A stretch of 10,723 nucleotides of DNA from Candidatus Izemoplasma sp. (GCA_007117555.1 SKGI01000025.1:1-10723); one strand, 5' to 3'; counted from the first letter of the stretch, positions 1 to 6,623 are shown. Notes: generated by a model from the letters alone, not told the origin. Program-made: numbers and translations.

Positions 1-62
1 CGTCAAACGAACAAAGCTGTTTCTACGTGCCTTAAATAAAAATAGATTTATGGAATTATGTT
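1..62. other. Left-edge sequence, unassigned
   Basis: No gene can be assigned here. On the plus strand two frames are open from the window edge: one stops at 37-39 and one at 68-70. Either could be the last few codons of an upstream gene, but neither short tail is recognisable. The second would run into the -10 box of the promoter at 63-71. No terminator hairpin is visible before that promoter. Confidence 0.3.
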
Positions 63-71
63 TGATATAAT
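63..71 (+). promoter_or_regulatory. Extended -10 promoter for the membrane protein at 144
   Basis: The sequence TGATATAAT at 63-71 matches the extended -10 consensus TGnTATAAT exactly. At the proper distance upstream (43-48, TAGATT) the -35 match is only about three of six, which is normal when the TG extension is present. Transcription would start near 78, giving a leader of about 65 bases. Confidence 0.6.
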
Positions 72-115
72 GAGTAAAAATGCTTTGTGGTACTCAAGGA
101 ATAAAAAATTAGGCA

Positions 116-137
116 CATCTTGTGAAGATGATAGGAG
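116..137 (+). promoter_or_regulatory. Small hairpin next to the ribosome binding site (gene at 144)
   Basis: CATCTT (116-121) and AAGATG (125-130) are perfect 6-base inverted arms around a GTG loop. The Shine-Dalgarno AGGAG lies at 133-137, two bases after the hairpin. AGGAG is 6 bases from ATG 144 and 9 bases from the in-frame ATG at 147, so 147 is an equally good start. The hairpin may tune ribosome access, which is inference. Confidence 0.4.
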
Positions 138-143
138 CATGAC

Positions 144-1694
144 ATGATGGTATACTGGCTAATCGGTTTCACTGGCATGACAGCATTTTTTGCTTATCTC
201 GCCTTCAGTCAAGGTCGGGCGCGTTTTTATGTCCATGAAGCCCTCTTGACAAGTCTCGTGGCACTGATTGTCTGTTTAAGCCTCTTTTACCCAGTTTATT
301 GGCGCGCTTACATCCCGATTTTGCTCATCCAACTTATACTTTTTATCAGTCTGAAAATGTTTATCGATCGGCAATGGCCGAAGCGTTTCTCTCAAGAGAC
401 GCTGCCGTTTTTACGCAACCTAACTCAGGCTGTCGTACTCACAATGGCACTTCATGCTCTTTACTTAGTTGTATTACTTAGACTACCGGGTGTCGCTCTT
501 CACTGGCAACTCGCCGTCTTAACCATAGGGTTCATAATGTATGGATTGATGATTATACTAAGAGCGCCTGGCGCGTTACAAGGCTTTGTCATCATCTTGT
601 TTATGAGTGGGTTAGTTTTCTTTTCATCACGTTTTAGACCGTTTGAATCGTTCACGGTTAAAGAAGATACTAACCTAATCACTTTCAGCATGCGCTCAAC
701 TGCACTGGGCACCGCGGTCGACATCTTACCCGAAAATTATGGTTTCTATCAAGCTACCCTTAAAGACACACACTTCTATGTCGTCACGGGCCCTAACAAT
801 ATAATCGCTAAAGAACCCTTGAAACTTCTAGTTCATGACTTCACCACCGATGAAACCATCGCGGTCTACACCAGTACGCTTTTTGATCAGTCAGCCCATA
901 AATATCTTGATCTTGTCAGTCATGGTGAAGCCCTTTACTTACTGAGTCAAACAGGCCTTTACCAACTCGATGGGGCAAATCTGATGGCGCTTGTCACAGT
1001 GAATCCAGAGACAGCTGGTATCGAACTCGCTGATTTTTACCATGCGCTCTATATAGAAGATGACACACTTTTTTATCATGATCAAACAGCCCGTTATATC
1101 GTCCATAACGATACCTTGACACTTGATCCAAATCCGGTCATGCGCTATGGCGATCCTAGTACATTTCGTTATCACTTTAGTTATCACGGCAGACGTTTTG
1201 ATTTGCATGCCGATACACCCAGTCCAAACATATATACGCTCTATGATGTAGATGGCCCGATTCGGGTTCGCAACTACATGACAACACTCACTGGTTTATA
1301 TACTGGCGGGGCTTGGTATCATCTCTTTCAAAATGAACGACTGCTTCATGCACACGATGGTTTAACCCCTGTTCACATCACCCATCCAGAAGATGGACAA
1401 GGCCCTCTTTGTCTTGAGACACACCAAGCAAAGAGCTGCGTCTACATAGAATCGTTTACCTTTTATCATTTGACCACTCACAATGGACAACTGTATGACT
1501 TAAGTAGTCCAAACAGACTTCTAAACCTCCGTGAAAGCATTAGCCTTCAAGTCGATCATTTACAGTTTGATCAACGTACACTTAGCACCTATCCTCTCAA
1601 CGACTTGAGTCGCCTATACATACTAGGCATATTATGTCTTTTCATCCCGCTAAAGAAAGCTTCTGACTTAAAAGGTTCCACTGAAACTCATTAA
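144..1694 (+). CDS. Polytopic membrane protein with large propeller-like ectodomain, function unknown
   Basis: I do not recognise this 516-residue protein. Six hydrophobic segments fill the first third (about 3-22, 31-53, 54-72, 93-112, 120-140 and 144-162) and a seventh lies at about 491-504. Basic residues sit in the loops near 23-27 and 72-81, around 140, and in the KK-containing tail. The positive-inside rule therefore predicts that residues 163-490 face outward. That domain shows a recurring pattern of aromatic-rich strand, short turn, then 'G-x-L-Y' type strand (near 209, 261, 306, 349, 388 and 437), which suggests about six beta-propeller blades. Cys423 and Cys432 could form a disulfide outside. 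The gene has its own promoter at 63-71, stands alone, and ends at the terminator at 1916-1970. A sensor or surface-binding role is possible but not shown. Confidence 0.75.
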   Translation: MMVYWLIGFTGMTAFFAYLAFSQGRARFYVHEALLTSLVALIVCLSLFYPVYWRAYIPILLIQLILFISLKMFIDRQWPKRFSQETLPFLRNLTQAVVLTMALHALYLVVLLRLPGVALHWQLAVLTIGFIMYGLMIILRAPGALQGFVIILFMSGLVFFSSRFRPFESFTVKEDTNLITFSMRSTALGTAVDILPENYGFYQATLKDTHFYVVTGPNNIIAKEPLKLLVHDFTTDETIAVYTSTLFDQSAHKYLDLVSHGEALYLLSQTGLYQLDGANLMALVTVNPETAGIELADFYHALYIEDDTLFYHDQTARYIVHNDTLTLDPNPVMRYGDPSTFRYHFSYHGRRFDLHADTPSPNIYTLYDVDGPIRVRNYMTTLTGLYTGGAWYHLFQNERLLHAHDGLTPVHITHPEDGQGPLCLETHQAKSCVYIESFTFYHLTTHNGQLYDLSSPNRLLNLRESISLQVDHLQFDQRTLSTYPLNDLSRLYILGILCLFIPLKKASDLKGSTETH

Positions 1695-1915
1695 TTACGG
1701 ATTTAATGTGCTTACGGCCGATACGTGACAACGTATCATGACCGTATTAAAATGAGTGAACGGGCTAAGATGCGCCGAACTCCACGTAACACCATCGCAA
1801 ATCACTTCGCTCGACATGCTTTCATGTTGATGCAGTCGGGTACGCATTTAATCGAACTGCATCACGCATCCAGCGATCGTTGAATAATTATCAGTCAACA
1901 TTATATATTTATCAC
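1695..1915. other. Gap with hairpin and no clear gene
   Basis: This stretch lies between two convergent genes and before their shared terminator. It contains an imperfect hairpin at 1713-1746: GATACGT (1720-1726) pairs with ACGTATC (1731-1737) around GACA, flanked by TACGG/CCGTA outer arms. No T-run follows it, so it is not a typical terminator. The only open frame of note is the 43-codon ORF at 1752-1883, which lacks a ribosome binding site. No convincing RNA gene was seen. Confidence 0.5.
1752..1915 (+). pseudogene. Possible degraded tyrosine-recombinase C-terminus (weak)
   Basis: The ATG frame at 1752-1883 encodes 43 residues with no ribosome binding site. It contains HFARHAF followed by QSGTHL, which resembles the H-x-x-R-H-x-F ... 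G-x-x-L region (box II) of tyrosine recombinases. A shift of frame near 1856 gives a segment to 1915 reading IQRSLNNYQSTLYIYH. That vaguely follows the family's 'Q..LGH.s...T..iY.H' end. Spacing between the motifs is two to four residues short and the catalytic GH is not preserved. If real, this is a decayed fragment, but chance similarity is quite possible. Confidence 0.18.
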
Positions 1916-1970
1916 AAAAAAGACTGTGCACGCTAAATGTGAAGGTTTAGCGTCGCGCACAGTCTTTTTT
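1916..1970. terminator. Bidirectional terminator between convergent genes
   Basis: GACTGTGC (1922-1929) pairs with GCACAGTC (1957-1964), and CGCTAAA (1931-1937) with TTTAGCG (1946-1952), separated by a small asymmetric bulge. Six A's (1916-1921) precede the stem and six T's (1965-1970) follow it, so it can stop transcription from both sides. It would serve the membrane protein ending at 1694 and the sulfatase ending at 1983. Confidence 0.9.
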
Positions 1971-1982
1971 ACATAAACGTCT

Positions 1983-3368
1983 CTACTTCTCGGTTTTATA
2001 TCCTCTTGGATTGGTCGCAAATGCGTGATTGATAGCTTCGATGGCTTCTTCAAACTTCGCCGTTAGTTTAGGGTGTCTTGGAATAAGGTTATACGATTCA
2101 TTTTGATCAGTTTTTAAGTTGAACATCATCGGCTCAACCATCATATGATGGTAGGCCGCATTGTCCGAGTGTTGTCCAGACTCGTATTTAAAATGTCCAT
2201 GACGCGCACCCATCGAACGATCGCCTTTTACAAAATGCAACATATCATGCGGCGTTTGATTCACCTTTCCGGTCATCAAATCGAGAATGTTTACCCCGTC
2301 AATGACTCGATCCGATGGTTGTGGGATACCGACTAGGTTCATGATAGTTGGCATCAAATCAATATTCATCGCCATCTCATCAGTGACTCGACCAGCTGGT
2401 ATGGTCCCAGGCCATTTCGCGATAAAGGGTACAATTTGTCCCCCATCCCATGTTTGATACTTGCGACCCCGGTGAAACCCAGGACTTCCTTCATGCCAAG
2501 GGCCGTTGTCCGATGTAAAGATAAACAACGTGTTTTCTTGTACACCGAGTTCTTCAAGTAGGCGATTGATTTCACCCACACTCCAGTCAATTTCTTCAAC
2601 GCAGTCCCCATAAGGTCCACCATCAGAGCGACCGCTGAATGCTTCGCTTGCATGAACTGGTGTATGGGGAAACGGTGATGGATAGTAAGCAAAAAACGGC
2701 TGATCCTTGCTTACAGCTTGACGAATAAAGTCTTTAATTTCAGTCGTAATGTTTCGGGTAAGTTGTGTCTGATCGACAGGGGCTTCAAGGGCGATTTCAT
2801 GATTACGATAATACGCATACGGTTCCATATCGTTTGAATAATAACTGCCGAAAAAGTGATCAAATCCTTTTTCGTTAGGGAGATGAGGGGATTGATCGCC
2901 AAGATGCCACTTACCGAATAGTCCAGTACGATAGCCTACTTTTTGTAAAACTTCCGCTAACGTGACTTCATCGGGCAAAAGACCGAGTAATCCGTGGGGG
3001 AGAAAGGTGCTGTTCCATTTTTTGTAAAGCGGACTCATCGGGGTATCTTCGACTGTAGGAAAAAAGACGAAATGCATAAAGCCACGTGGCGGATAACGAC
3101 CTGTCAGTAAACTGTACCGCGAGGGCGAACAAACTGGACTTGCAGCGTAAAAGTCTTGCATACGCAAACCTTCATGCGCCATCTTATCTAAGTTAGGTGT
3201 TCGAATCGCTTGAGATCCGTAAACACTTAAATCACCATGACCCATGTCATCCACAAAAACCAAGACAATATTGGGCGTTTGTTTAGGGATGATTCCTTCA
3301 AGTTGACGTAAATAATCACGGTGCTGCGCTTGTCTAACATCTAGTTTTTCGGTGTCAATGTGAATCAT
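1983..3368 (-). CDS. Cys-type sulfatase, cytoplasmic
   Basis: This 461-residue protein belongs to the alkaline-phosphatase-like sulfatase family and hydrolyses sulfate esters; the substrate is not evident. The maturation signature CSPSR is at 80-84, so Cys80 is the residue expected to become formylglycine, followed by the LTGR element at 88-91. Likely metal ligands are Asp40 and Asp41 (FVDDMG) and Asp287-Asn288 (TSDNG). Lys153 and His155 (GKWHLG), His235 (PHTPVH) and Lys303 fit the usual sulfate-binding residues. No signal peptide or hydrophobic N-terminus is present, so it should act in the cytosol on imported or internal substrate. The ATG start is supported by AGAAGGA at 3378-3384, 9 bases upstream. 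Its divergent neighbour is the matching anaerobic maturase. Length is at the compact end for the family. Confidence 0.93.
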   Translation of the reverse strand: MIHIDTEKLDVRQAQHRDYLRQLEGIIPKQTPNIVLVFVDDMGHGDLSVYGSQAIRTPNLDKMAHEGLRMQDFYAASPVCSPSRYSLLTGRYPPRGFMHFVFFPTVEDTPMSPLYKKWNSTFLPHGLLGLLPDEVTLAEVLQKVGYRTGLFGKWHLGDQSPHLPNEKGFDHFFGSYYSNDMEPYAYYRNHEIALEAPVDQTQLTRNITTEIKDFIRQAVSKDQPFFAYYPSPFPHTPVHASEAFSGRSDGGPYGDCVEEIDWSVGEINRLLEELGVQENTLFIFTSDNGPWHEGSPGFHRGRKYQTWDGGQIVPFIAKWPGTIPAGRVTDEMAMNIDLMPTIMNLVGIPQPSDRVIDGVNILDLMTGKVNQTPHDMLHFVKGDRSMGARHGHFKYESGQHSDNAAYHHMMVEPMMFNLKTDQNESYNLIPRHPKLTAKFEEAIEAINHAFATNPRGYKTEK

Positions 3369-3377
3369 GTCTAATCA

Positions 3378-3384
3378 TCCTTCT
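3378..3384 (-). promoter_or_regulatory. Ribosome binding site of the sulfatase
   Basis: On the minus strand the sequence reads AGAAGGA, separated from the ATG at 3368-3366 by 9 bases. This fixes the start of the sulfatase. Confidence 0.75.
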
Positions 3385-3390
3385 TTCATT

Positions 3391-3417
3391 AACCGTCATT
3401 GACGGGGTTGTATAACC
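3391..3417. promoter_or_regulatory. Candidate operator between sulfatase and maturase
   Basis: CCGTCA (3393-3398), one T, then TGACGG (3400-3405) form a perfect 6-1-6 palindrome. It overlaps a second alternation, AACC (3391-3394), GGTT (3406-3409) and AACC (3414-3417). The block sits in the 97-base divergent gap, just upstream of or within the putative -35 of the maturase and in the likely 5' leader of the sulfatase. A dyad here would suit one regulator acting on both genes. No regulator gene is adjacent. Confidence 0.45.
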
Positions 3418-3436
3418 GGCGTTTTTACAGTAAACT
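3408..3436 (+). promoter_or_regulatory. Weak candidate promoter of the maturase
   Basis: TTGTAT (3408-3413) and TAAACT (3431-3436) are 17 bases apart and match the SigA boxes at three and four of six positions. This is the best-spaced candidate, but TATCTT at 3442-3447 is an alternative -10. The -35 touches the palindrome at 3393-3405, so regulation is plausible. No good promoter could be fixed for the sulfatase on the other strand. Confidence 0.3.
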
Positions 3437-3465
3437 ATGACTATCTTAATTGAGGGTGTGACCGC

Positions 3466-4578
3466 ATGAAACCATTGACGCTCATGATCAAACCCGCTTC
3501 TGGGCTTTGTCAGCTTGCTTGTGAGTATTGTTTCTACCGTGATTTACGGACGCATCAAACGGTCCCAGCCAAACAAATGATGTCTAAATCACGCATGGAA
3601 AGAATCGTTCAACTCGCTTATGAGGCAATGCCATCACACGTCACGTTCATTTTTCAAGGCGGCGAGCCTTTGCTTGCAGGCCTTGATTTTTATCAGGCTT
3701 TCATCCAAGCAATTGAACGCTTCAACGTGCGCCACATTCCTACTGAGATCACCTTACAAACGAACGGCACATTACTCAATGCAGACTGGGCAAAGTTTTT
3801 CGCCAAACATGTGGTGTTGATCGGCATCTCAATTGATGGTCCAGAAAACCTGCATGATTATCACCGTGTCAACGATCAGGGAGAAGGCACATTCAAAGAC
3901 GTTCTTACTGGCTTGGCGCTCTTAAAAACGTATCAAGTTGACTATACGGTATTAAGTGTCGTTACGAATGAAACTGTGCCCCACACAGAAAAAGTTTATC
4001 ATTTCCTGAAAACACTCGGTGGCTTACAAATTCAATTCATTCCGTGTCTTGACCCGTTAAAAAATGATGATCATGATACTTATCTTACCGCAGCTGCTTA
4101 TGAAACGTTCTTAATACAATTATTCAACGTATGGGAAGCCGATTTTTGGCAAGGGAACCGTATCGGAATTCGGTTTTTTGATGATTTAATCCGTGTGATG
4201 ATCGGTTTAGCGCCTTCGACATGTACGATGATGGGGCAGTGTGTCTTGCAGTATGTTGTTGAAGCCGATGGACGCATATATCCTTGTGACTTTTACGCAA
4301 CTGACGCGTATGTGCTTGGGCATATTGAGGAAACAGACTTTTTAACCTTAACAACACACCCCAAGGCACAACAGTTCATCTCAGAAAGTCTCAAAAGAGA
4401 TCCCGCCTGCCAACATTGCGCTGTGAAGGCTTGGTGTTATGGTGGCTGCCGAAGGGAGTGGACATCACAAGATGACGCATCCCATTTTAAAACTCGGTAT
4501 TGTCATACTTTCCAACACGTATTTTCACACATATTGCCACGTTTAAAACCGATCGCAGAAGCTTGTCTCAAAGGCTGA
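3466..4578 (+). CDS. Anaerobic sulfatase-maturating enzyme (radical SAM, SPASM domain)
   Basis: This 370-residue cytosolic enzyme oxidises the active-site Cys of sulfatases to formylglycine using S-adenosylmethionine and iron-sulfur clusters, without oxygen. The radical SAM cluster motif CxxxCxxC is Cys15, Cys19 and Cys22, and the SAM-binding GGEP is at 65-68. The SPASM region holds Cys253, 259, 274, 315, 318, 324, 328 and 346. This is the ligand set for two auxiliary [4Fe-4S] clusters. From memory, the spacing equals that of the characterised Clostridium perfringens enzyme shifted by two residues, and Asp275 next to Cys274 would be its catalytic base. GAGGG at 3452-3456 supports the ATG. It lies divergent from a Cys-type sulfatase, its evident substrate. 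No terminator is seen before the nucleoside hydrolase 78 bases downstream, so co-transcription is likely. Confidence 0.94.
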   Translation: MKPLTLMIKPASGLCQLACEYCFYRDLRTHQTVPAKQMMSKSRMERIVQLAYEAMPSHVTFIFQGGEPLLAGLDFYQAFIQAIERFNVRHIPTEITLQTNGTLLNADWAKFFAKHVVLIGISIDGPENLHDYHRVNDQGEGTFKDVLTGLALLKTYQVDYTVLSVVTNETVPHTEKVYHFLKTLGGLQIQFIPCLDPLKNDDHDTYLTAAAYETFLIQLFNVWEADFWQGNRIGIRFFDDLIRVMIGLAPSTCTMMGQCVLQYVVEADGRIYPCDFYATDAYVLGHIEETDFLTLTTHPKAQQFISESLKRDPACQHCAVKAWCYGGCRREWTSQDDASHFKTRYCHTFQHVFSHILPRLKPIAEACLKG

Positions 4579-4656
4579 TGCGTCAATACGTAGATTATAC
4601 CATGTTCCGATTAAGCGCCTTTATTTTTCCAATTAAACTATCAAGGAGTGTTTTTT
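4579..4656 (+). promoter_or_regulatory. Short gap with strong ribosome binding site for the nucleoside hydrolase
   Basis: AAGGAG at 4643-4648 lies 8 bases before ATG 4657. A GTG at 4648 is in frame but begins inside this Shine-Dalgarno, so it is not the start. No hairpin terminator and no well-spaced promoter is seen (TATACC at 4596-4601 lacks a -35), which suggests read-through from the maturase. Confidence 0.6.
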
Positions 4657-5589
4657 ATGAAACCTAAAATGCGCGTCCATATCGATACCGATATTGGTGA
4701 TGACATTGATGATGCTTTCGCCCTCACTTACTTATTGCAAGAACCGCATGTTGAGGTCATCGGCATTACCACTGTGTTTAGAAATGCACTAAAGCGGGCA
4801 AAAATCGCTTCGGAACTCATTCGATCATTGGATAAAGAGGTTCCGGTATATTCCGGTGAAAACAACCCACTTAAACAAGACTTAGACAGTCTCATTCCTT
4901 ATCACAAGCAAATCAATCAGAAAAAAGATGCACAAGGTCTTTACTGGCCGCCACAGTATGCCGACGATATGGCAGAAGCTTTTGTTGAAGTTACCCCTGC
5001 GGTGACGGCCATCCTCGAAACGGTTAAAACACAGCATGAAAACTTAACGTTACTTGCTATCGGACCTTTGACCAATCTCGCTTTGGCGATAAAACAAGAT
5101 CCACTGACGATGAAAAAGCTCAAAAAAATAGTTTTGATGGGTGGTTTTGCGACAAAGCGCATCGCCGAATGGAACATCCGGTGTGATCCAGAAGCGGCAG
5201 CCATCGTGTTTCAATCTGGCATACCAATCGATATGGTCGGACTCGATGTCACGTTACAGTGTCAGGTAGATGCGGAAACATTAAGCCATATTAAAAATCG
5301 TTCAGATGCGACTAGTACGCTTATTCAAAAGCTGCTCACGCGCTGGTTTGGTCAGTTTGCGGATCGAATCCCTGTCCTTCATGACCCCCTTGCAGCCTCA
5401 ACTTTGCATCATCATTTCGTTCAGTTTCGTCATGCTTCTATACAAGTAAACCTTGATACCGAACGAGGCGTTACAGTCGTTTCAGAACCATCACCTGCTA
5501 CCTCAAGTCAACTTCGTGTTGCAGAAACCGTTGATGTTCAAGCGTTCTTAAGTCACTTTCGCCAACAAACATTCCCAGATAAAACATGA
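4657..5589 (+). CDS. Nucleoside hydrolase (IunH family)
   Basis: This 310-residue cytosolic protein belongs to the inosine-uridine preferring nucleoside hydrolases, which split ribonucleosides into base and ribose in salvage. The N-terminal calcium-binding signature is DTDIGDDIDDAFAL at 10-23, the 'D-T-D-I-G-x-D-I-D-D' variant of the usual DTDPGxDD. Other family features are the GPLTN segment at 136-140, VLMGG at 159-163, the WNIRCDPEAA segment at 172-181 (Asn173 expected to contact the ribose), and Asp243 in LHDPLA as the C-terminal calcium ligand. Length is typical. The base preference cannot be read from sequence. It probably shares a transcript with the maturase. The terminator stem overlaps its stop codon, so the last residues are encoded within the hairpin. 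Confidence 0.92.
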   Translation: MKPKMRVHIDTDIGDDIDDAFALTYLLQEPHVEVIGITTVFRNALKRAKIASELIRSLDKEVPVYSGENNPLKQDLDSLIPYHKQINQKKDAQGLYWPPQYADDMAEAFVEVTPAVTAILETVKTQHENLTLLAIGPLTNLALAIKQDPLTMKKLKKIVLMGGFATKRIAEWNIRCDPEAAAIVFQSGIPIDMVGLDVTLQCQVDAETLSHIKNRSDATSTLIQKLLTRWFGQFADRIPVLHDPLAASTLHHHFVQFRHASIQVNLDTERGVTVVSEPSPATSSQLRVAETVDVQAFLSHFRQQTFPDKT

Positions 5590-5614
5590 CAACGTGTTGC
5601 TTGTCATGTTTTTT
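5581..5614. terminator. Strong bidirectional terminator overlapping a stop codon
   Basis: AAAACATGACAA (5581-5592) and TTGTCATGTTTT (5601-5612) form a perfect 12-base stem around an 8-base loop, with the T-run going on to 5614. The TGA of the nucleoside hydrolase (5587-5589) is inside the left arm. On the opposite strand the left arm ends in four T's, so it may also end transcripts of the minus-strand gene at 5622. Confidence 0.92.
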
Positions 5615-5621
5615 CGTAAGA

Positions 5622-6518
5622 CTAGGCTACTTTTTCCCTATCTGCAACAATGGCTACGACGCCACTGATAATGATTTCAAGCGCAGCAATATCTCCAAAC
5701 AGTTCTTGTAATGTTTGATCAGTCAGTGTTATGGGCCTAAACATACGTTTACGGCACTGAACGGCGATGTGCATGTCATGGCCTTTAATGGCCAAATAAA
5801 ACGCGTGCGGTGGTTCTTTAGCTAAAAAGTCTTCTACTTCATTTAAAACGCGCACCATGCCGACAGTTGGGGTCGTATCCTTAGGAACATAAAGTGTAAG
5901 CTTCCCTGGGGTCGGTTCTGCTTTAAAACGCATCCCTTTAACCGATGGTTTGCCTCGACTACGAAGTTGATAAAGAACTGGTTCAGGTGTCTGAACCACA
6001 TTTTCAACAATGAGATAAGGCCCTTCGTAATCGACATGACTATGTTGACCTGTCGAGATGAGAAAACGACTTGCATACACGGTGTAGTCGATGTCATCTT
6101 CGGTCTGAGTCTTTAAACTAAAGCGATGGGTAATGTTTGCCGAACGATTAAACAAGCCGAACGCTCTGAATGTTTCGCGATCTGCTTTGGGTTTATGTGT
6201 AAAGGTTGGCGTCCCTTGAAGACGCGCTGCAACAATACTTTGATAAACTGACGGTATGAGCACGGTATCATAAACTTTACGTCGCACCGTATAATAGGCG
6301 ATGAAGAAGATGAGTGCCGCAAGGTGAATTAAAATGAATGTGATGATTCCTGAAACGAAGCGTGGCCACGGTGTCAGTTCATAGAAAAAAAGCGCTTCAA
6401 CTAACACAAGCACGCCTAATAGTGTTATGCCTAGGATGACTAAGCGCCAAGACTTCATGTGTTGCGCATGGGCCATTTCTATATAATGGCGGTATGTTTC
6501 TAGCTTATACGATTTCAT
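5622..6518 (-). CDS. Two-helix membrane protein, DUF3137-like
   Basis: From ATG 6518 the protein has 298 residues. Two hydrophobic helices at about 25-46 and 54-77 follow a basic N-terminus, and the remaining 220 residues are soluble, most likely cytoplasmic. The order of elements recalls DUF3137 proteins: a paired helix hairpin, a KVYDTVLIPS segment at 81-90, GLF at 121-123, EGPYLIVEN at 165-173, and a late strand region with AFYLAIKGHDMHIAV at 239-253. The family has no established biochemical role. The start is chosen because GAGAGG at 6524-6529 lies 5 bases upstream. An in-frame GTG at 6569 has no ribosome binding site and falls upstream of the likely transcription start. It forms a single-gene unit with a promoter at 6549-6577. 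Confidence 0.7.
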   Translation of the reverse strand: MKSYKLETYRHYIEMAHAQHMKSWRLVILGITLLGVLVLVEALFFYELTPWPRFVSGIITFILIHLAALIFFIAYYTVRRKVYDTVLIPSVYQSIVAARLQGTPTFTHKPKADRETFRAFGLFNRSANITHRFSLKTQTEDDIDYTVYASRFLISTGQHSHVDYEGPYLIVENVVQTPEPVLYQLRSRGKPSVKGMRFKAEPTPGKLTLYVPKDTTPTVGMVRVLNEVEDFLAKEPPHAFYLAIKGHDMHIAVQCRKRMFRPITLTDQTLQELFGDIAALEIIISGVVAIVADREKVA

Positions 6519-6530
6519 TAGAACCTCTCG

Positions 6531-6562
6531 ACTTAAGACATCGTTCACATTACATCTTAAGT
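6531..6562. promoter_or_regulatory. Inverted repeat, candidate operator of the DUF3137-like gene
   Basis: ACTTAAGA (6531-6538) and TCTTAAGT (6555-6562) are perfect 8-base inverted arms with a 16-base spacer. Each arm also holds the self-palindrome CTTAAG, so two equal sites lie 24 bases apart, just over two helical turns. The pair overlaps the -10 box (6549-6554) and the start of the transcript, where a repressor dimer would block transcription. Confidence 0.5.
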
Positions 6563-6577
6563 GTATCACATTGTTTA
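6549..6577 (-). promoter_or_regulatory. Promoter of the DUF3137-like gene
   Basis: On the minus strand TAAACA (6577-6572) and TGTAAT (6554-6549) are exactly 17 bases apart, matching the SigA boxes at four and five of six positions. Transcription would begin near 6542, about 24 bases before the ATG. This supports the ATG at 6518 over the upstream GTG. Confidence 0.5.
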
Positions 6578-6623
6578 TGTCGGTGCACGGTCCTTTTTAA
6601 ACCCTTTTTGCTCAACGGCTCAT

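Noticed and set aside
299..481. Sixty-residue plus-strand ORF inside the membrane protein gene
   Set aside because: It is an alternative-frame shadow with no ribosome binding site and no recognisable sequence.
1880..1909. Promoter-like TTGAAT and TATATT boxes just before the terminator at 1916
   Set aside because: The spacer is 18 bases and the only thing downstream on the plus strand is the terminator hairpin, so a transcript would end at once. The A/T-rich sequence explains the match.
2145..2336. 63-residue plus-strand ORF opposite the sulfatase
   Set aside because: It is antisense to conserved sulfatase sequence and shows no family features.
4648..4656. GTG start adding three residues to the nucleoside hydrolase
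   Set aside because: The GTG starts inside the Shine-Dalgarno AAGGAG, and ATG 4657 has ideal spacing.
6519..6569. GTG start adding 17 residues to the DUF3137-like protein
   Set aside because: There is no ribosome binding site near it, it lies upstream of the predicted transcription start, and the 17 residues contain the operator-like repeat.
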